Positions 7,190-13,806 of a stretch of DNA of 24,047 nucleotides are shown piece after piece. The DNA is taken from positions 1-24,047 of IMG/VR virus record IMGVR_UViG_3300028653_000294; one strand, 5' to 3'. Made by a program: the position numbers and the translations under genes. The notes under the pieces were generated by a model. That model did no database searches. It was not told where the DNA came from and saw only the letters and a program-made list of their open reading frames with translations. Origin of the DNA: a virus. The stretch's first letter is position 1; each line of letters starts with the position of its first letter.

Positions 7190-7392
7190 AAACCATCTTC
7201 ATCGTCCGCAACGTTCTGCACCTCGACTCGGCATGGGAGGACCCGGCGCGCGCGCAGCAGCGAGCGGTCGAACTGGACTACAACGTGGTCGAGGTGCGGA
7301 TGATGGAGCCGGGCGAGAAGCTACCAGAGCCAATGTTCCCGCCCGCACCGCCATGGCAGGGGCGTCCGCCGGGCTACGACGGCAGCCATTGA
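7186..7392 (+). CDS. hypothetical protein, 68 aa
   Basis: The ATG overlaps the methyltransferase stop (ATGA), showing translational coupling. The product, MKTIFIVRNVLHLDSAWEDP..., has a beta strand at the N-terminus, a charged central helix (ARAQQRAVELDYNVVEVRMM) and a Pro-rich C-terminus (PMFPPAPPWQGRPPGYDG). No domain is recognised. It may be a small accessory protein of the methyltransferase/glycosyltransferase cassette. Confidence 0.7.
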   Translation: MKTIFIVRNVLHLDSAWEDPARAQQRAVELDYNVVEVRMMEPGEKLPEPMFPPAPPWQGRPPGYDGSH

Positions 7393-7404
7393 ATGGAGCT
7401 AACC

Positions 7405-8070
7405 ATGCGCATCTTCGTACTCGACCGACTTAAGCAGCGATTCCTCGCGAAGGCCAAGCTTGCCGATTTCATCAGACCGGGCATGACAACGCCTTGCCTA
7501 GAATGGCAGGCCGCGCTGGATTATCATGGGTACGGTAGGCTCAGCAGCCGTCTGGGACGCGCTGGCAGTGGGGAAAGTGCCCACCGCGTAGCATGGGAGT
7601 TGGCTCACGGCCCAATCCCCGATGGCCTGCACGTCCCCCATAAGTGCGACAATCCGCCCTGTGTTGCCGATGAGCACTTGTTTCTCGGAACGATGAAGGA
7701 CAATACCAGGGACATGATGGCGAAGGGCAGACAAAGTGATCCGCCACATTCTTATGGCGACGAGCACTGGTCACATAGGCACCCGGAACGTGTAGCGCGC
7801 GGCGATGCGCATTGGTCCCACTTGCACCCAGAGCGAATGGCGCGTGGTGAACACAGCGGCTCACGCTTGCATCCGGAATCTCGCCCACGTGGAGAAGGGC
7901 ACAGTAGATCCAAACTGACTGATGAGAAGGTGCGCTCCGTCTTTCAGCTTCGCGCCCAAGGATGGACCGTGCCTCAACTTGCCGCCGACTTCGGCGTGTG
8001 TGTTAGAAATATCTACGACATCCTCGCTCGCAAGACGTGGAAACACGTGGAATTGGAGGTGCAATCTTGA
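7405..8070 (+). CDS. HNH endonuclease with NUMOD-like repeats and C-terminal HTH
   Basis: Two ATGs are in frame; the second (7405) is preferred because GGAG lies six bases before it. The 221-aa protein carries an HNH core: CLEWQ, GYGRL, AHRVAWELAHG, then HVPHKCDNPPCVADEHLFLG with the Cys/His ligands. Four 15-residue tandem repeats follow (7753-7932), resembling the NUMOD modules of homing endonucleases, and finally a helix-turn-helix (QLAADFGVCVRNIYDILARK). This is the architecture of free-standing homing-type nucleases of phages. It lies between the methyltransferase and glycosyltransferase genes, so it may have helped move the cassette. Its 3' end contains the SD and overlaps the TTG start of the next gene. 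Confidence 0.87.
   Translation: MRIFVLDRLKQRFLAKAKLADFIRPGMTTPCLEWQAALDYHGYGRLSSRLGRAGSGESAHRVAWELAHGPIPDGLHVPHKCDNPPCVADEHLFLGTMKDNTRDMMAKGRQSDPPHSYGDEHWSHRHPERVARGDAHWSHLHPERMARGEHSGSRLHPESRPRGEGHSRSKLTDEKVRSVFQLRAQGWTVPQLAADFGVCVRNIYDILARKTWKHVELEVQS
7753..7932 (+). repeat. four 15-codon tandem repeats in the HNH gene
   Basis: Units of 45 bases begin at 7753, 7798, 7843 and 7888 and encode YGDEHWSHRHPERVA, RGDAHWSHLHPERMA, RGEHSGSRLHPESRP and RGEGHSRSKLTDEKV. Units 1 and 2 are nearly identical in protein and units 3 and 4 are diverged, with the last merging into the HTH domain. The pattern fits a growing array of minor-groove DNA-binding modules. Confidence 0.85.
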
Positions 8071-9362
8071 GGATCATCTGTGTGGGTTTCCCACATACTC
8101 AGACCACGGACCCACGCGACGAGGACCTGGTCAACCTGTGTCCATTCACTGAGCAGGTTTGGTACTTCGCCAAGATGATGGCCGACCGCCGCGACGCCGA
8201 CGGCAAGCCGTCCCATGAGGTTATCCACATCGGTATGCCCGGCAGCCGGCCGCCCGAAGGCGTCGAACACGTCGACGCCATGACGGAGGACTGGTGGCGG
8301 ATCCTCTATGGCTGGAAGAAACCCGAAGCGCCCTTCATCCTGTGCCGCGAGCACGCCTACTCCCAGCAGTGGGACCTGTACGAAGCAAACGTCCGCAAAA
8401 TTCTGCTCGAACGCGGTGGCGCGCCATACTCGTCCATCGTGTCTTGCCTGTGGGGCCACCAGGGCTGTACCAAGGACGTGCCTCAAATCGTCGTCGAATG
8501 CGGCATCGGTTCGCCGTACGCGTATGCGCCTTTCCGGGTGTACCTATCGCACGCTTGGCGGCATTTCCACGAAGGGTTTGACAAGAACTTCGGAGGAGAC
8601 AAGTGGTGGCACCAAGTGATACCGCTACCGCTCAACTTCGACCTGTTCGGCCCAGCGCTGCCGACGGCCGAGAAGCTGAACTACTTTCTGGTTCAGACCC
8701 GCATGCTGGAGCCCAAGGGCGTCCGCTGGGCGATCCAAGTTGCTCGCGAACTCAAGACCCCCATCTTCCTCACAGGACGCGGTGACGCCAGCAGCTTCGT
8801 CGCTGAGTGGCCAGCGGGCGCGAGGTACATCGGCATGACGTCGGCGAAGGTCCGCCGCGAACTCATGCAGAAAGCGAAGGGCCTGTTCAGCCTAAGCCGC
8901 TACGTCGAACCGCTTGGCGCGGTCGCGCTTGAGGCCGCGGCGTCTGGCTGCCCCGTCATCTCGACAGACTTTGGTGGCTACACCGACACCGTGGCTCACG
9001 GCTACACCGGCTGGCGGGTCAGTACGTTTGAGGAGTCGGTTTGGGCGGCGCGAAACCTGTTGGGACAGACGGACGGCGTGCCACCGATCGATCCGTTTGT
9101 CTGCCGCCAGTGGGTCGAGAAGAACAACAGCTTCGAGCGCGTCGGCGCTGCCTACGAGGATTACTTCACATCCCTGCTACACCTCAATTCGGGCAAGGGC
9201 TTCCTGGACGCGGAGCCGGCGCTCACCCGCAAGATGCTGGGGCGGGCGTTCCGGGACTACTCGATGTTCTCGGCGACGAAGGCGGGAGCAGTGACGATTC
9301 GGCAAGACTTCCCGCCCGGCGAGACGCCTGAGAACGGGATCTATTACCACCTGCGGGGCTAG
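8067..9362 (+). CDS. GT-B fold glycosyltransferase (GT4-like)
   Basis: The start is a TTG at 8067 that overlaps the HNH stop (TTGA); a near-perfect GGAGGT lies six bases upstream, so this start is firm. The 431-aa protein begins with a GT-B strand (MRIICVGFPH). Its C-terminal half has the nucleotide-sugar binding signature: TRMLEPKGVRWAIQVARELK, TGRG, and the EX7E motif E281-PLGAVAL-E289 followed by AAASGCPVIST. The N-terminal acceptor domain is unusual, with many Trp and Cys residues. The likely reaction is transfer of a sugar from a nucleotide sugar; the acceptor (DNA, virion protein or surface glycan) is unknown. Its stop shares a CTAG with the convergent MuF gene. Confidence 0.88.
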   Translation: MRIICVGFPHTQTTDPRDEDLVNLCPFTEQVWYFAKMMADRRDADGKPSHEVIHIGMPGSRPPEGVEHVDAMTEDWWRILYGWKKPEAPFILCREHAYSQQWDLYEANVRKILLERGGAPYSSIVSCLWGHQGCTKDVPQIVVECGIGSPYAYAPFRVYLSHAWRHFHEGFDKNFGGDKWWHQVIPLPLNFDLFGPALPTAEKLNYFLVQTRMLEPKGVRWAIQVARELKTPIFLTGRGDASSFVAEWPAGARYIGMTSAKVRRELMQKAKGLFSLSRYVEPLGAVALEAAASGCPVISTDFGGYTDTVAHGYTGWRVSTFEESVWAARNLLGQTDGVPPIDPFVCRQWVEKNNSFERVGAAYEDYFTSLLHLNSGKGFLDAEPALTRKMLGRAFRDYSMFSATKAGAVTIRQDFPPGETPENGIYYHLRG

Positions 9363-10297
9363 GCGGGAACACGTCGGCCGCCCTTGTAGCGCCAGCCGGG
9401 CGAGCCCCAGTCCTTGCGCCAGGGCAGTACTGTCTCGCGCCCATTCGGCCGGCACGGCGGCACGGCCCACGACTTGCCCACCAGGGACTCGTCAACCTTC
9501 GTGCGGCCTTTGGCGTCCGGAAAGGGCGCGGTCGCTGGCATCGTGAATTCGCCGCCAGGGTCCGTCACCTGGCCGTGCATTGCGATGCTGTCCACTGCCA
9601 CGCGATCGTCGAGCGGATGCCCGTCTGGCGCGCAAAATTCGCACCACTGCTGCAGGATCGCGGGGTCTTCCTTGGCGATTTCCTTGATGCCGTCGGAATG
9701 GGCGACGTTCGCGCCATAGCAGGTTTCCGTTCGCGCGATCCGTTCCGCCGCGAAGAACTGCCCGCCGATGACCTTGTGGACACGCCCGATAGTGCCGTCA
9801 AGCGTTTCTCCGCTTGCCAGCGACACGCCCATCGCCTCCTGGGTCTGGTCGATGACGGCCGCGCCGTAGCGCTTGATGCTCGTCGCGTGCTGGCGCAGGA
9901 GCGAGCTGCGGCTCTTGTCGATGACCCCGGCGAACCGCGCCGCCTCCTCGATGGGCAAGACTGGCGCGTGGCCGGTGAAGTGCTTTCCAAGGCGCTTGTA
10001 GTCGCGTACCAACATGTGCAGGCTTTCGACCTGGGCCTCGCGTGTGGCAGCATTCAGCTCGCCGATCATCGCATCGTCAATGTAGAGCTGGCCGGCCTTC
10101 AACTGCGCGAGCGCCATGCGGAGGTGATGCGCCGTGAAGCTGGTAGACCCGCGGCCCAACCGTTCGAGCTTCGCCAGGACCTCGGCGGACGCTTTCTCGT
10201 AGACGTTGCGCAAGCGCTCGACTGAGCCTTTTTCGATCAGTCTGTCTAGTGTGCGCCGATGGGCGCTCACCACCTGCTCATATAGCGACTCGGCCAC
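9359..10297 (-). CDS. MuF-type phage head morphogenesis protein
   Basis: The 312-aa frame starts with GTG at 10297, behind GGTGGAG. Long helices fill residues 1-150. At 184-192 lies the MuF/SPP1 gp7 signature AERIARTET, followed by the typical Trp/Cys cluster (QQWCEFCAPDG, C219 and C222), a central GGEFTMPATAPF and a C-terminal SWAVPPCRPNGRE that corresponds to the family's PP-HPNCR motif. Such minor capsid proteins bind the portal and enter the head during assembly. In most phages the gene lies directly after the portal; here about five kilobases of small genes separate them. Confidence 0.87.
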   Translation of the reverse strand: MAESLYEQVVSAHRRTLDRLIEKGSVERLRNVYEKASAEVLAKLERLGRGSTSFTAHHLRMALAQLKAGQLYIDDAMIGELNAATREAQVESLHMLVRDYKRLGKHFTGHAPVLPIEEAARFAGVIDKSRSSLLRQHATSIKRYGAAVIDQTQEAMGVSLASGETLDGTIGRVHKVIGGQFFAAERIARTETCYGANVAHSDGIKEIAKEDPAILQQWCEFCAPDGHPLDDRVAVDSIAMHGQVTDPGGEFTMPATAPFPDAKGRTKVDESLVGKSWAVPPCRPNGRETVLPWRKDWGSPGWRYKGGRRVPA

Positions 10298-10547
10298 GGC
10301 ACTCCACCATATAGGGCGATCCGCCGTCGTCGAACAGCACCTCGATGTCGTCGCAGGTGCCCATCTTCTCGCCGTCTACTACTACGCGCGCACTCTTGAT
10401 GGCCCGAATGCCGATCGGAAGGTCAGCCACCGGGACATTCAAGAACCACGCCCCGTTAGCCCGGCGAAGTGTACCGTCCTTTGTCCAAAACTCTACCTCG
10501 GCGCTGCCCCCGAGCTTGTCGAAGGTGACGAAAATCTTGACCTTCAC
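10278..10547 (-). CDS. hypothetical protein, 89 aa
   Basis: A GTG start at 10547 overlaps the stop of the upstream endonuclease-like gene (GTGA), and the 3' end overlaps the MuF gene by 20 bases. The 89-aa product is mostly beta (MKVKIFVTFDKLGGSAEVEF, VPVADLPIGIRAIKSARVVV) and ends VECRGRVAI. No domain is recognised. The strong coupling supports it as a real gene. Confidence 0.72.
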   Translation of the reverse strand: MKVKIFVTFDKLGGSAEVEFWTKDGTLRRANGAWFLNVPVADLPIGIRAIKSARVVVDGEKMGTCDDIEVLFDDGGSPYMVECRGRVAI

Positions 10548-11491
10548 GCGGCCAGCCTTTCTCGCATTGCCTTGCGCATACTCTTGATCTGGGATTCGCC
10601 CATGAGTACGAGCGGCAGATCGAGAATGCCCTCAGCAGCGATCCGTCTGAGCTTGGCTACCTTCTTCTCATCACCCGGTCGCACTTTCTCTATTCGGTGC
10701 GCCTCGACATAGCAAGCGCCGAACATGGTCTGTACGTGAAAGTCTGGCGTGTAGACGCCTAGGTGTTGTGGGCCGAGATCGAACCGCTTGGGTTCGTACT
10801 TCCATTCGAGCCCCAGGCAATCAAACCACTTGGCCCAGTCGGCTTCCCACGAAGAACGAAATCTGTGCTCGACGCCCTTCGTATCGACGTAAGCGGTCCA
10901 CTTGGGCCAATCGGGGGCCTTTCTACGCAGCATGGCTTCGTGCGTGTTGCATGTCTTGCCCAACACGCGCATCCGTTCCATCGAAGCCGGTCGTGATGCG
11001 ATCTCAGATCTGACCTTGCGGTACTCCACGGTGCGCACCGCTGCCTCGTGCGTCGCGCGCTTGGACGGATCTTTCCAAGACTCCCGCGTGCGCGCCGACT
11101 GCGCCGCTCGATAGGCCGGATCGGCTCGCAGTTTCGATCCCACTGCAGATAGGTGTCTCGCCGCTCCAACATTTCCGCATTCCTTCGAGCAATACTTCAC
11201 GACTCCGACTCGTGAGGGGAACACCTCGAATGCCTTCTGGCATACCTCGCAAGCGACCGTCACCTTGCCCTTGAGTGAGATGCCCTTGCGCCCCTTGTCC
11301 CGACACTCATAGGAGCAGTACTTGTAGACGTGCCCCACGCCCCTCGTCTGCACCAGTGGGCCACCACACGTCGGGCACTTGCCGACGCGACAGCCATCGC
11401 AAAGCATCCTCGTTCCCTCGTAGGAGGATCCGCACTTCGCGCAAATCCTCGGCATGAATGTGGTGTCGTGAGGACCGACGGTGATCGTCAT
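10544..11491 (-). CDS. zinc-finger protein with PD-(D/E)XK-type nuclease domain
   Basis: A 315-aa protein with three four-cysteine zinc modules at its N-terminus: C17/C20/C31/C34, C39/C42/C59/C63 and C81/C84/C101/C105, the latter with the KYCSxEC pattern common in phage homing nucleases. A basic helical linker spans about 110-195. The C-terminal part has a Vsr-like or homing PD-(D/E)XK layout: FRSSWEADWAKWFDCLGLEW (E216), YTPDFHV (D250) and CYVEAHRIEK (E263). The usual ExK is replaced by E-A-H, so activity is uncertain. The start is not secured by an SD; M13 (MPRICAKCG) is an alternative. It is probably a mobile or formerly mobile nuclease inserted in the portal-MuF interval. Confidence 0.75.
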   Translation of the reverse strand: MTITVGPHDTTFMPRICAKCGSSYEGTRMLCDGCRVGKCPTCGGPLVQTRGVGHVYKYCSYECRDKGRKGISLKGKVTVACEVCQKAFEVFPSRVGVVKYCSKECGNVGAARHLSAVGSKLRADPAYRAAQSARTRESWKDPSKRATHEAAVRTVEYRKVRSEIASRPASMERMRVLGKTCNTHEAMLRRKAPDWPKWTAYVDTKGVEHRFRSSWEADWAKWFDCLGLEWKYEPKRFDLGPQHLGVYTPDFHVQTMFGACYVEAHRIEKVRPGDEKKVAKLRRIAAEGILDLPLVLMGESQIKSMRKAMRERLAA

Positions 11492-11500
11492 GGCGGGATT

Positions 11501-11962
11501 TTACTCTTTGCCTCGCATGGGTTGCGGTTTCTCGCCGGCGTCTATCTCACGCTCGCGGTCGTGGCAACGATCATGGCATTGTGCGCAAATAGTTCTCAGG
11601 GCTTCCATCTTGGCCACGTGCCCGAGTTTGATTCCACGCTTCAGGTCTTTCCTGTGACGGGCTTCCGGATCCGCCGCAATCTCCTGCGGGTGGCCACTGA
11701 TGTGGTCAAGGGACAAATTCTTCTTGGGAGTGGGACAGTCCTCGTTCACGCAACGAAAATGGTCCCGGCGCATGATCCCAAGCACAAGTGACGGTGCGAG
11801 TCCTCCCTCACCGTTGTTCTGCAGCGTGGCCCCCGCCGCCTTGGCTTCTCGGCGCATCTTCTTGAGGGCCAGGCGTTCCTGTGCGTTCAGCTTGGGCTTG
11901 TCGGGCTGGGGCTGCTGTGGCTTCTGCTGGGTCTTGGCGAACTGGACGGAGGCGAGAGACAT
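11501..11962 (-). CDS. HNH-type endonuclease-like protein, 153 aa
   Basis: The ATG at 11962 is chosen; a longer frame would read through the end of the upstream 60-aa gene. The N-terminal 45 residues are Gln/Pro/Lys-rich. The core has an HNH pattern: LGIMRRDHFRCVNEDCPTPK, LSLDHISGHP with the D-H pair, and LRTICAQCHDRCHDRERE with paired Cys/His ligands. Such McrA-like proteins nick or cut DNA, and near terminase and portal genes they may assist cos packaging; here the gene is several genes away from terminase, so a homing role is equally possible. Translation may be leaderless: a TACAAT lies seven bases before the ATG and there is no SD. Confidence 0.8.
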   Translation of the reverse strand: MSLASVQFAKTQQKPQQPQPDKPKLNAQERLALKKMRREAKAAGATLQNNGEGGLAPSLVLGIMRRDHFRCVNEDCPTPKKNLSLDHISGHPQEIAADPEARHRKDLKRGIKLGHVAKMEALRTICAQCHDRCHDREREIDAGEKPQPMRGKE

Positions 11963-11969
11963 GGTGGCT

Positions 11970-12000
11970 ATTGTACACCAAGTGGGGTCAAATCGGCCAA
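11970..12000 (-). promoter_or_regulatory. possible promoter for the 153-aa HNH gene
   Basis: On the minus strand TTGGCC (12000-11995) and TACAAT (11975-11970) are 19 bases apart, ending seven bases before the ATG. The -35 is imperfect and lies inside the end of the 60-aa gene. The arrangement, with a 19-base spacer and the -10 against the start codon, mirrors the promoter at 6186. Confidence is low without transcript data. Confidence 0.35.
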
Positions 12001-12170
12001 GGTAGTCGGCATGGCAGACCCAGCCCCGCAAGTCTCAGTAGTCGGTCAGGATCCACCGGGCGGAACGTGTCCGAACATGAGACACAGTCACCACTCCAAA
12101 CAATCCGCCAACAGACTGGATTGCGGCTTCGATAGATGGCGTACCCGAGAATAATGGCTTCGATGATCAT
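11988..12170 (-). CDS. small hydrophobic hypothetical protein, 60 aa
   Basis: The ATG at 12170 follows GAGGTG by five bases; the same GAGGTGA contains the stop of the lipoprotein gene, so the two are coupled. The product begins MIIEAIILGYAIYRS, a short hydrophobic helix that could be a membrane anchor, followed by a Cys-containing middle (CWRIVWSGDCVSC) and a Leu/Pro-rich end. No family is known to me. Its pairing with a lipoprotein hints at an envelope-directed pair. Confidence 0.68.
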   Translation of the reverse strand: MIIEAIILGYAIYRSRNPVCWRIVWSGDCVSCSDTFRPVDPDRLLRLAGLGLPCRLPWPI

Positions 12171-12174
12171 CGCT

Positions 12175-12651
12175 TCACCTCGTGCATGCGCAGCTCGGCC
12201 CACCCGCCGAGCACAGAACTCCGGGCGTCGTTAGCCCCGATGAGTTTTCCGCGCACGACGCCACTTGGCAATTCATATTCCACGGGCAAAACACCAGCGG
12301 TGGCGTCTGGCCGAGAAACACTGCGCACGCCGTGACCTTGCCGTACATGTCGACCGTGCAGGCGTCGGGGGGCAAGTCGATCTTCGCCAGGGAGTCCCGT
12401 GCCACACCGGCATCGCGTGGTGGGCTCGTCGTTGTCCCGCCCGTTGCGGCCGCGCCTCCCGTAGTCATCACACCGCCGGCCGCCGCCGTTCCCCCTGCCC
12501 CCTCAGCGGTGGAAGATGCGCGCGCCCCGCCTGTGGCGGCTGGGAACGTCGCCCCGATAGATGCCCCGCCAGTTGCCCCCGCGTCGGGCGGTGGCTCGAT
12601 GCCGGTCGCGCAAGATGCCAGCAGGGCAGCAAGACAAGCGAGATTTTTCAC
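12175..12651 (-). CDS. secreted lipoprotein with Thr/Gly/Ala-rich linker, 158 aa
   Basis: A GTG at 12651 overlaps the upstream stop (GTGA). The product starts MKNLACLAALLASCATG, a short signal peptide with lipobox LASC (C14), so it should be lipidated in the bacterial envelope. Residues 20-90 are a low-complexity linker of TGG, GGA and AAATGG units, as seen in many Myxococcota lipoproteins. The C-terminal 65 residues are Cys-rich (about nine Cys, e.g. CPWNMNC, CAENSS), suggesting a disulfide-bonded or metal-binding domain. Phage lipoproteins can be superinfection-exclusion factors or outer spanins. It is too long for a typical Rz1 and no Rz partner is seen, so exclusion or host-surface alteration is favoured. 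Confidence 0.75.
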   Translation of the reverse strand: MKNLACLAALLASCATGIEPPPDAGATGGASIGATFPAATGGARASSTAEGAGGTAAAGGVMTTGGAAATGGTTTSPPRDAGVARDSLAKIDLPPDACTVDMYGKVTACAVFLGQTPPLVFCPWNMNCQVASCAENSSGLTTPGVLCSAGGPSCACTR

Positions 12652-13061
12652 GACACCTGCACCTGCGGTTTCTCCGGCCCGGGCCCGCGGCGGAATTCCA
12701 CCACCACGTAACTTGGGGCGTGCGCCAGCATCTTCTCGAGCTCGGCCGAGCACCCGTCGCAGGCGTACAGGGTCGGCATGTGGACGAAGTCGCGCCGTCC
12801 ACCACCGGACGATTTGAACGATACGAACGGGATCCCGCCGTGGTGATCGCTCGCGATCTTGACCGCCAGGAACGGCTGGTCGCGCTCGAAGTCCTCCACC
12901 GGCCAGAACACGTGGGCCTCCATCGTCGCCTGAGCCTGGCACTTGTTGCAAGTGTGCCGCCTGATCACAGCCTGGCGCCACACGTCCTGGGCGGTGGTCT
13001 GGCCGTCGAAGAGCTTCTTCAGGTAGCCGCGTTCAGCCTTTGCTTTCGCTTCACGTCCCAT
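12648..13061 (-). CDS. putative zinc-binding hypothetical protein, 137 aa
   Basis: The ATG at 13061 lies two bases from the preceding stop and the 3' end overlaps the lipoprotein start. The N-terminus is basic (MGREAKAKAERGYLKKLF). Two CxxC knuckles, C38/C41 (TCNKCQ) and C101/C104 (YACDGC), are placed to make one zinc ribbon. Between them lies EAHVFWPVEDFER. The fold resembles small phage zinc-ribbon proteins; no specific function can be given. Confidence 0.72.
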   Translation of the reverse strand: MGREAKAKAERGYLKKLFDGQTTAQDVWRQAVIRRHTCNKCQAQATMEAHVFWPVEDFERDQPFLAVKIASDHHGGIPFVSFKSSGGGRRDFVHMPTLYACDGCSAELEKMLAHAPSYVVVEFRRGPGPEKPQVQVS

Positions 13062-13063
13062 GG

Positions 13064-13546
13064 TTAGCCCCCGAAGATGAGGTCGATGATGTTCTTAGCC
13101 AGCCTGTCTCGCATCGTCGGCCCATCGTCGTCGCCCAGCAACCCAGCGACGTTGGCCTCTAAGATTTCCCGGAGTCCGGGATACTGCTCGATGAGTGGCA
13201 GCTGCTCAAGGGGGCCCGCGCGGGCCCCCTTGAGCAGCGGTATGTGCCCCGCCGGCGCTTCTCCACCGGAATCCACCCGCATCCACGTCTCGCCGTAGTC
13301 CGCTGGCACGAACAGGCCCGCGTGATCGAAGAGACGGAAACCTGGCTGAGTGAGCACACCACCAGGAATCGGCTCGACAACTTCCTTGACCTGCGCCTTG
13401 ACCCAGACCTTATCGCCGATTGCGGGCAGTGGTTCGGGCCGCTTCTTGCCGCAGAGTGGGCAGAAGGAAAACTCGATGGGGTTCGGGTAATTCTTGCAGT
13501 CGCAGTTCCAGAAGTCCCCCGAGATATTGGTGTGCATGATCGGCAT
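13064..13546 (-). CDS. zinc-ribbon hypothetical protein containing a palindrome-encoded segment, 160 aa
   Basis: The ATG at 13546 is preceded by AGAGGG eight bases away; an ATG three codons on is an alternative. An N-terminal zinc ribbon is visible (NCDCKNYP ... FCPLCGKK; C15, C17, C29, C32), then a beta-rich middle (PAIGDKVWVKAQVKEV, LFVPADYGETWMRV). Residues around 103-115 (LLKGARAGPLEQ) are encoded by a perfect 38-bp palindrome, listed separately, which reads in frame. A helical C-terminus ends IIDLIFGG. No family is recognised. Confidence 0.75.
   Translation of the reverse strand: MPIMHTNISGDFWNCDCKNYPNPIEFSFCPLCGKKRPEPLPAIGDKVWVKAQVKEVVEPIPGGVLTQPGFRLFDHAGLFVPADYGETWMRVDSGGEAPAGHIPLLKGARAGPLEQLPLIEQYPGLREILEANVAGLLGDDDGPTMRDRLAKNIIDLIFGG
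13201..13238. repeat. perfect 38-bp palindrome inside a coding region
   Basis: Bases 13201-13219 (GCTGCTCAAGGGGGCCCGC) are the exact reverse complement of 13220-13238 with no spacer. As RNA it would form a 17-bp stem closed by GCGC. The pairing stops abruptly at both ends. It lies within the 160-aa gene and keeps the frame open. It is not followed by a T-run on either strand, so it is not a terminator. It could be a small inserted palindromic element, a cruciform or protein-binding site, or (less likely) an assembly fold-back. Confidence 0.85.
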
Positions 13547-13549
13547 CGT

Positions 13550-13771
13550 TCAGCCCTCTCCCTTCTTCTCTGCCGTCAGCTCGGCCACCATGTCGCTCAC
13601 CTGTGCGATAGCCATGCCAAGCACGGCGGCCAGGGTCGCCGGCTCGGCACTCTTCACGCCGACCACCTGCCAGCCCCGCGACGCGACAACTTCCTGCAGT
13701 GCGAGGAGTTGTTCGTATGCTGCGTCACTCAGCCGAACGACGTGGCCTGGGTTACGCGCTTCTGGTGCCAT
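13550..13771 (-). CDS. small ribbon-helix-helix-like protein, 73 aa
   Basis: The frame is open far upstream, but a strong promoter (TTGACA-17-TACTGT) ends six bases before the ATG at 13771 and no SD exists, so that ATG is the likely start of a leaderless mRNA. The product has HVVRLSDAAYEQLLALQEVV (a strand followed by a helix, as in ribbon-helix-helix DNA-binding proteins) and a second helix TLAAVLGMAIAQVSDMVAEL. The size fits an RHH-type repressor. An imperfect inverted repeat overlaps the -10 box, suggesting autoregulation. The RHH call is by pattern only. Confidence 0.68.
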   Translation of the reverse strand: MAPEARNPGHVVRLSDAAYEQLLALQEVVASRGWQVVGVKSAEPATLAAVLGMAIAQVSDMVAELTAEKKGEG

Positions 13772-13774
13772 ATC

Positions 13775-13806
13775 GTGACAGTAGCGGACTGTTACGGCGG
13801 TGTCAA
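13775..13806 (-). promoter_or_regulatory. strong promoter with overlapping inverted repeat, leaderless start
   Basis: On the minus strand TTGACA (13806-13801) and TACTGT (13783-13778) are 17 bases apart, and the ATG follows the -10 after six bases, so transcription should begin at or next to the start codon. The TGA in TTGACA is the stop codon of the upstream HAD-metallopeptidase gene. An inverted repeat, GTGACAGT-AGCGG-ACTGTTAC (13775-13795, one mismatch), covers the -10 box and is a likely operator. Confidence 0.7.

Noticed and set aside
12182-12817. 211-codon plus-strand frame opposite the lipoprotein and zinc-ribbon genes
   Set aside because: Ala/Pro-rich shadow; the minus-strand genes have start/stop coupling, a lipobox and zinc motifs.
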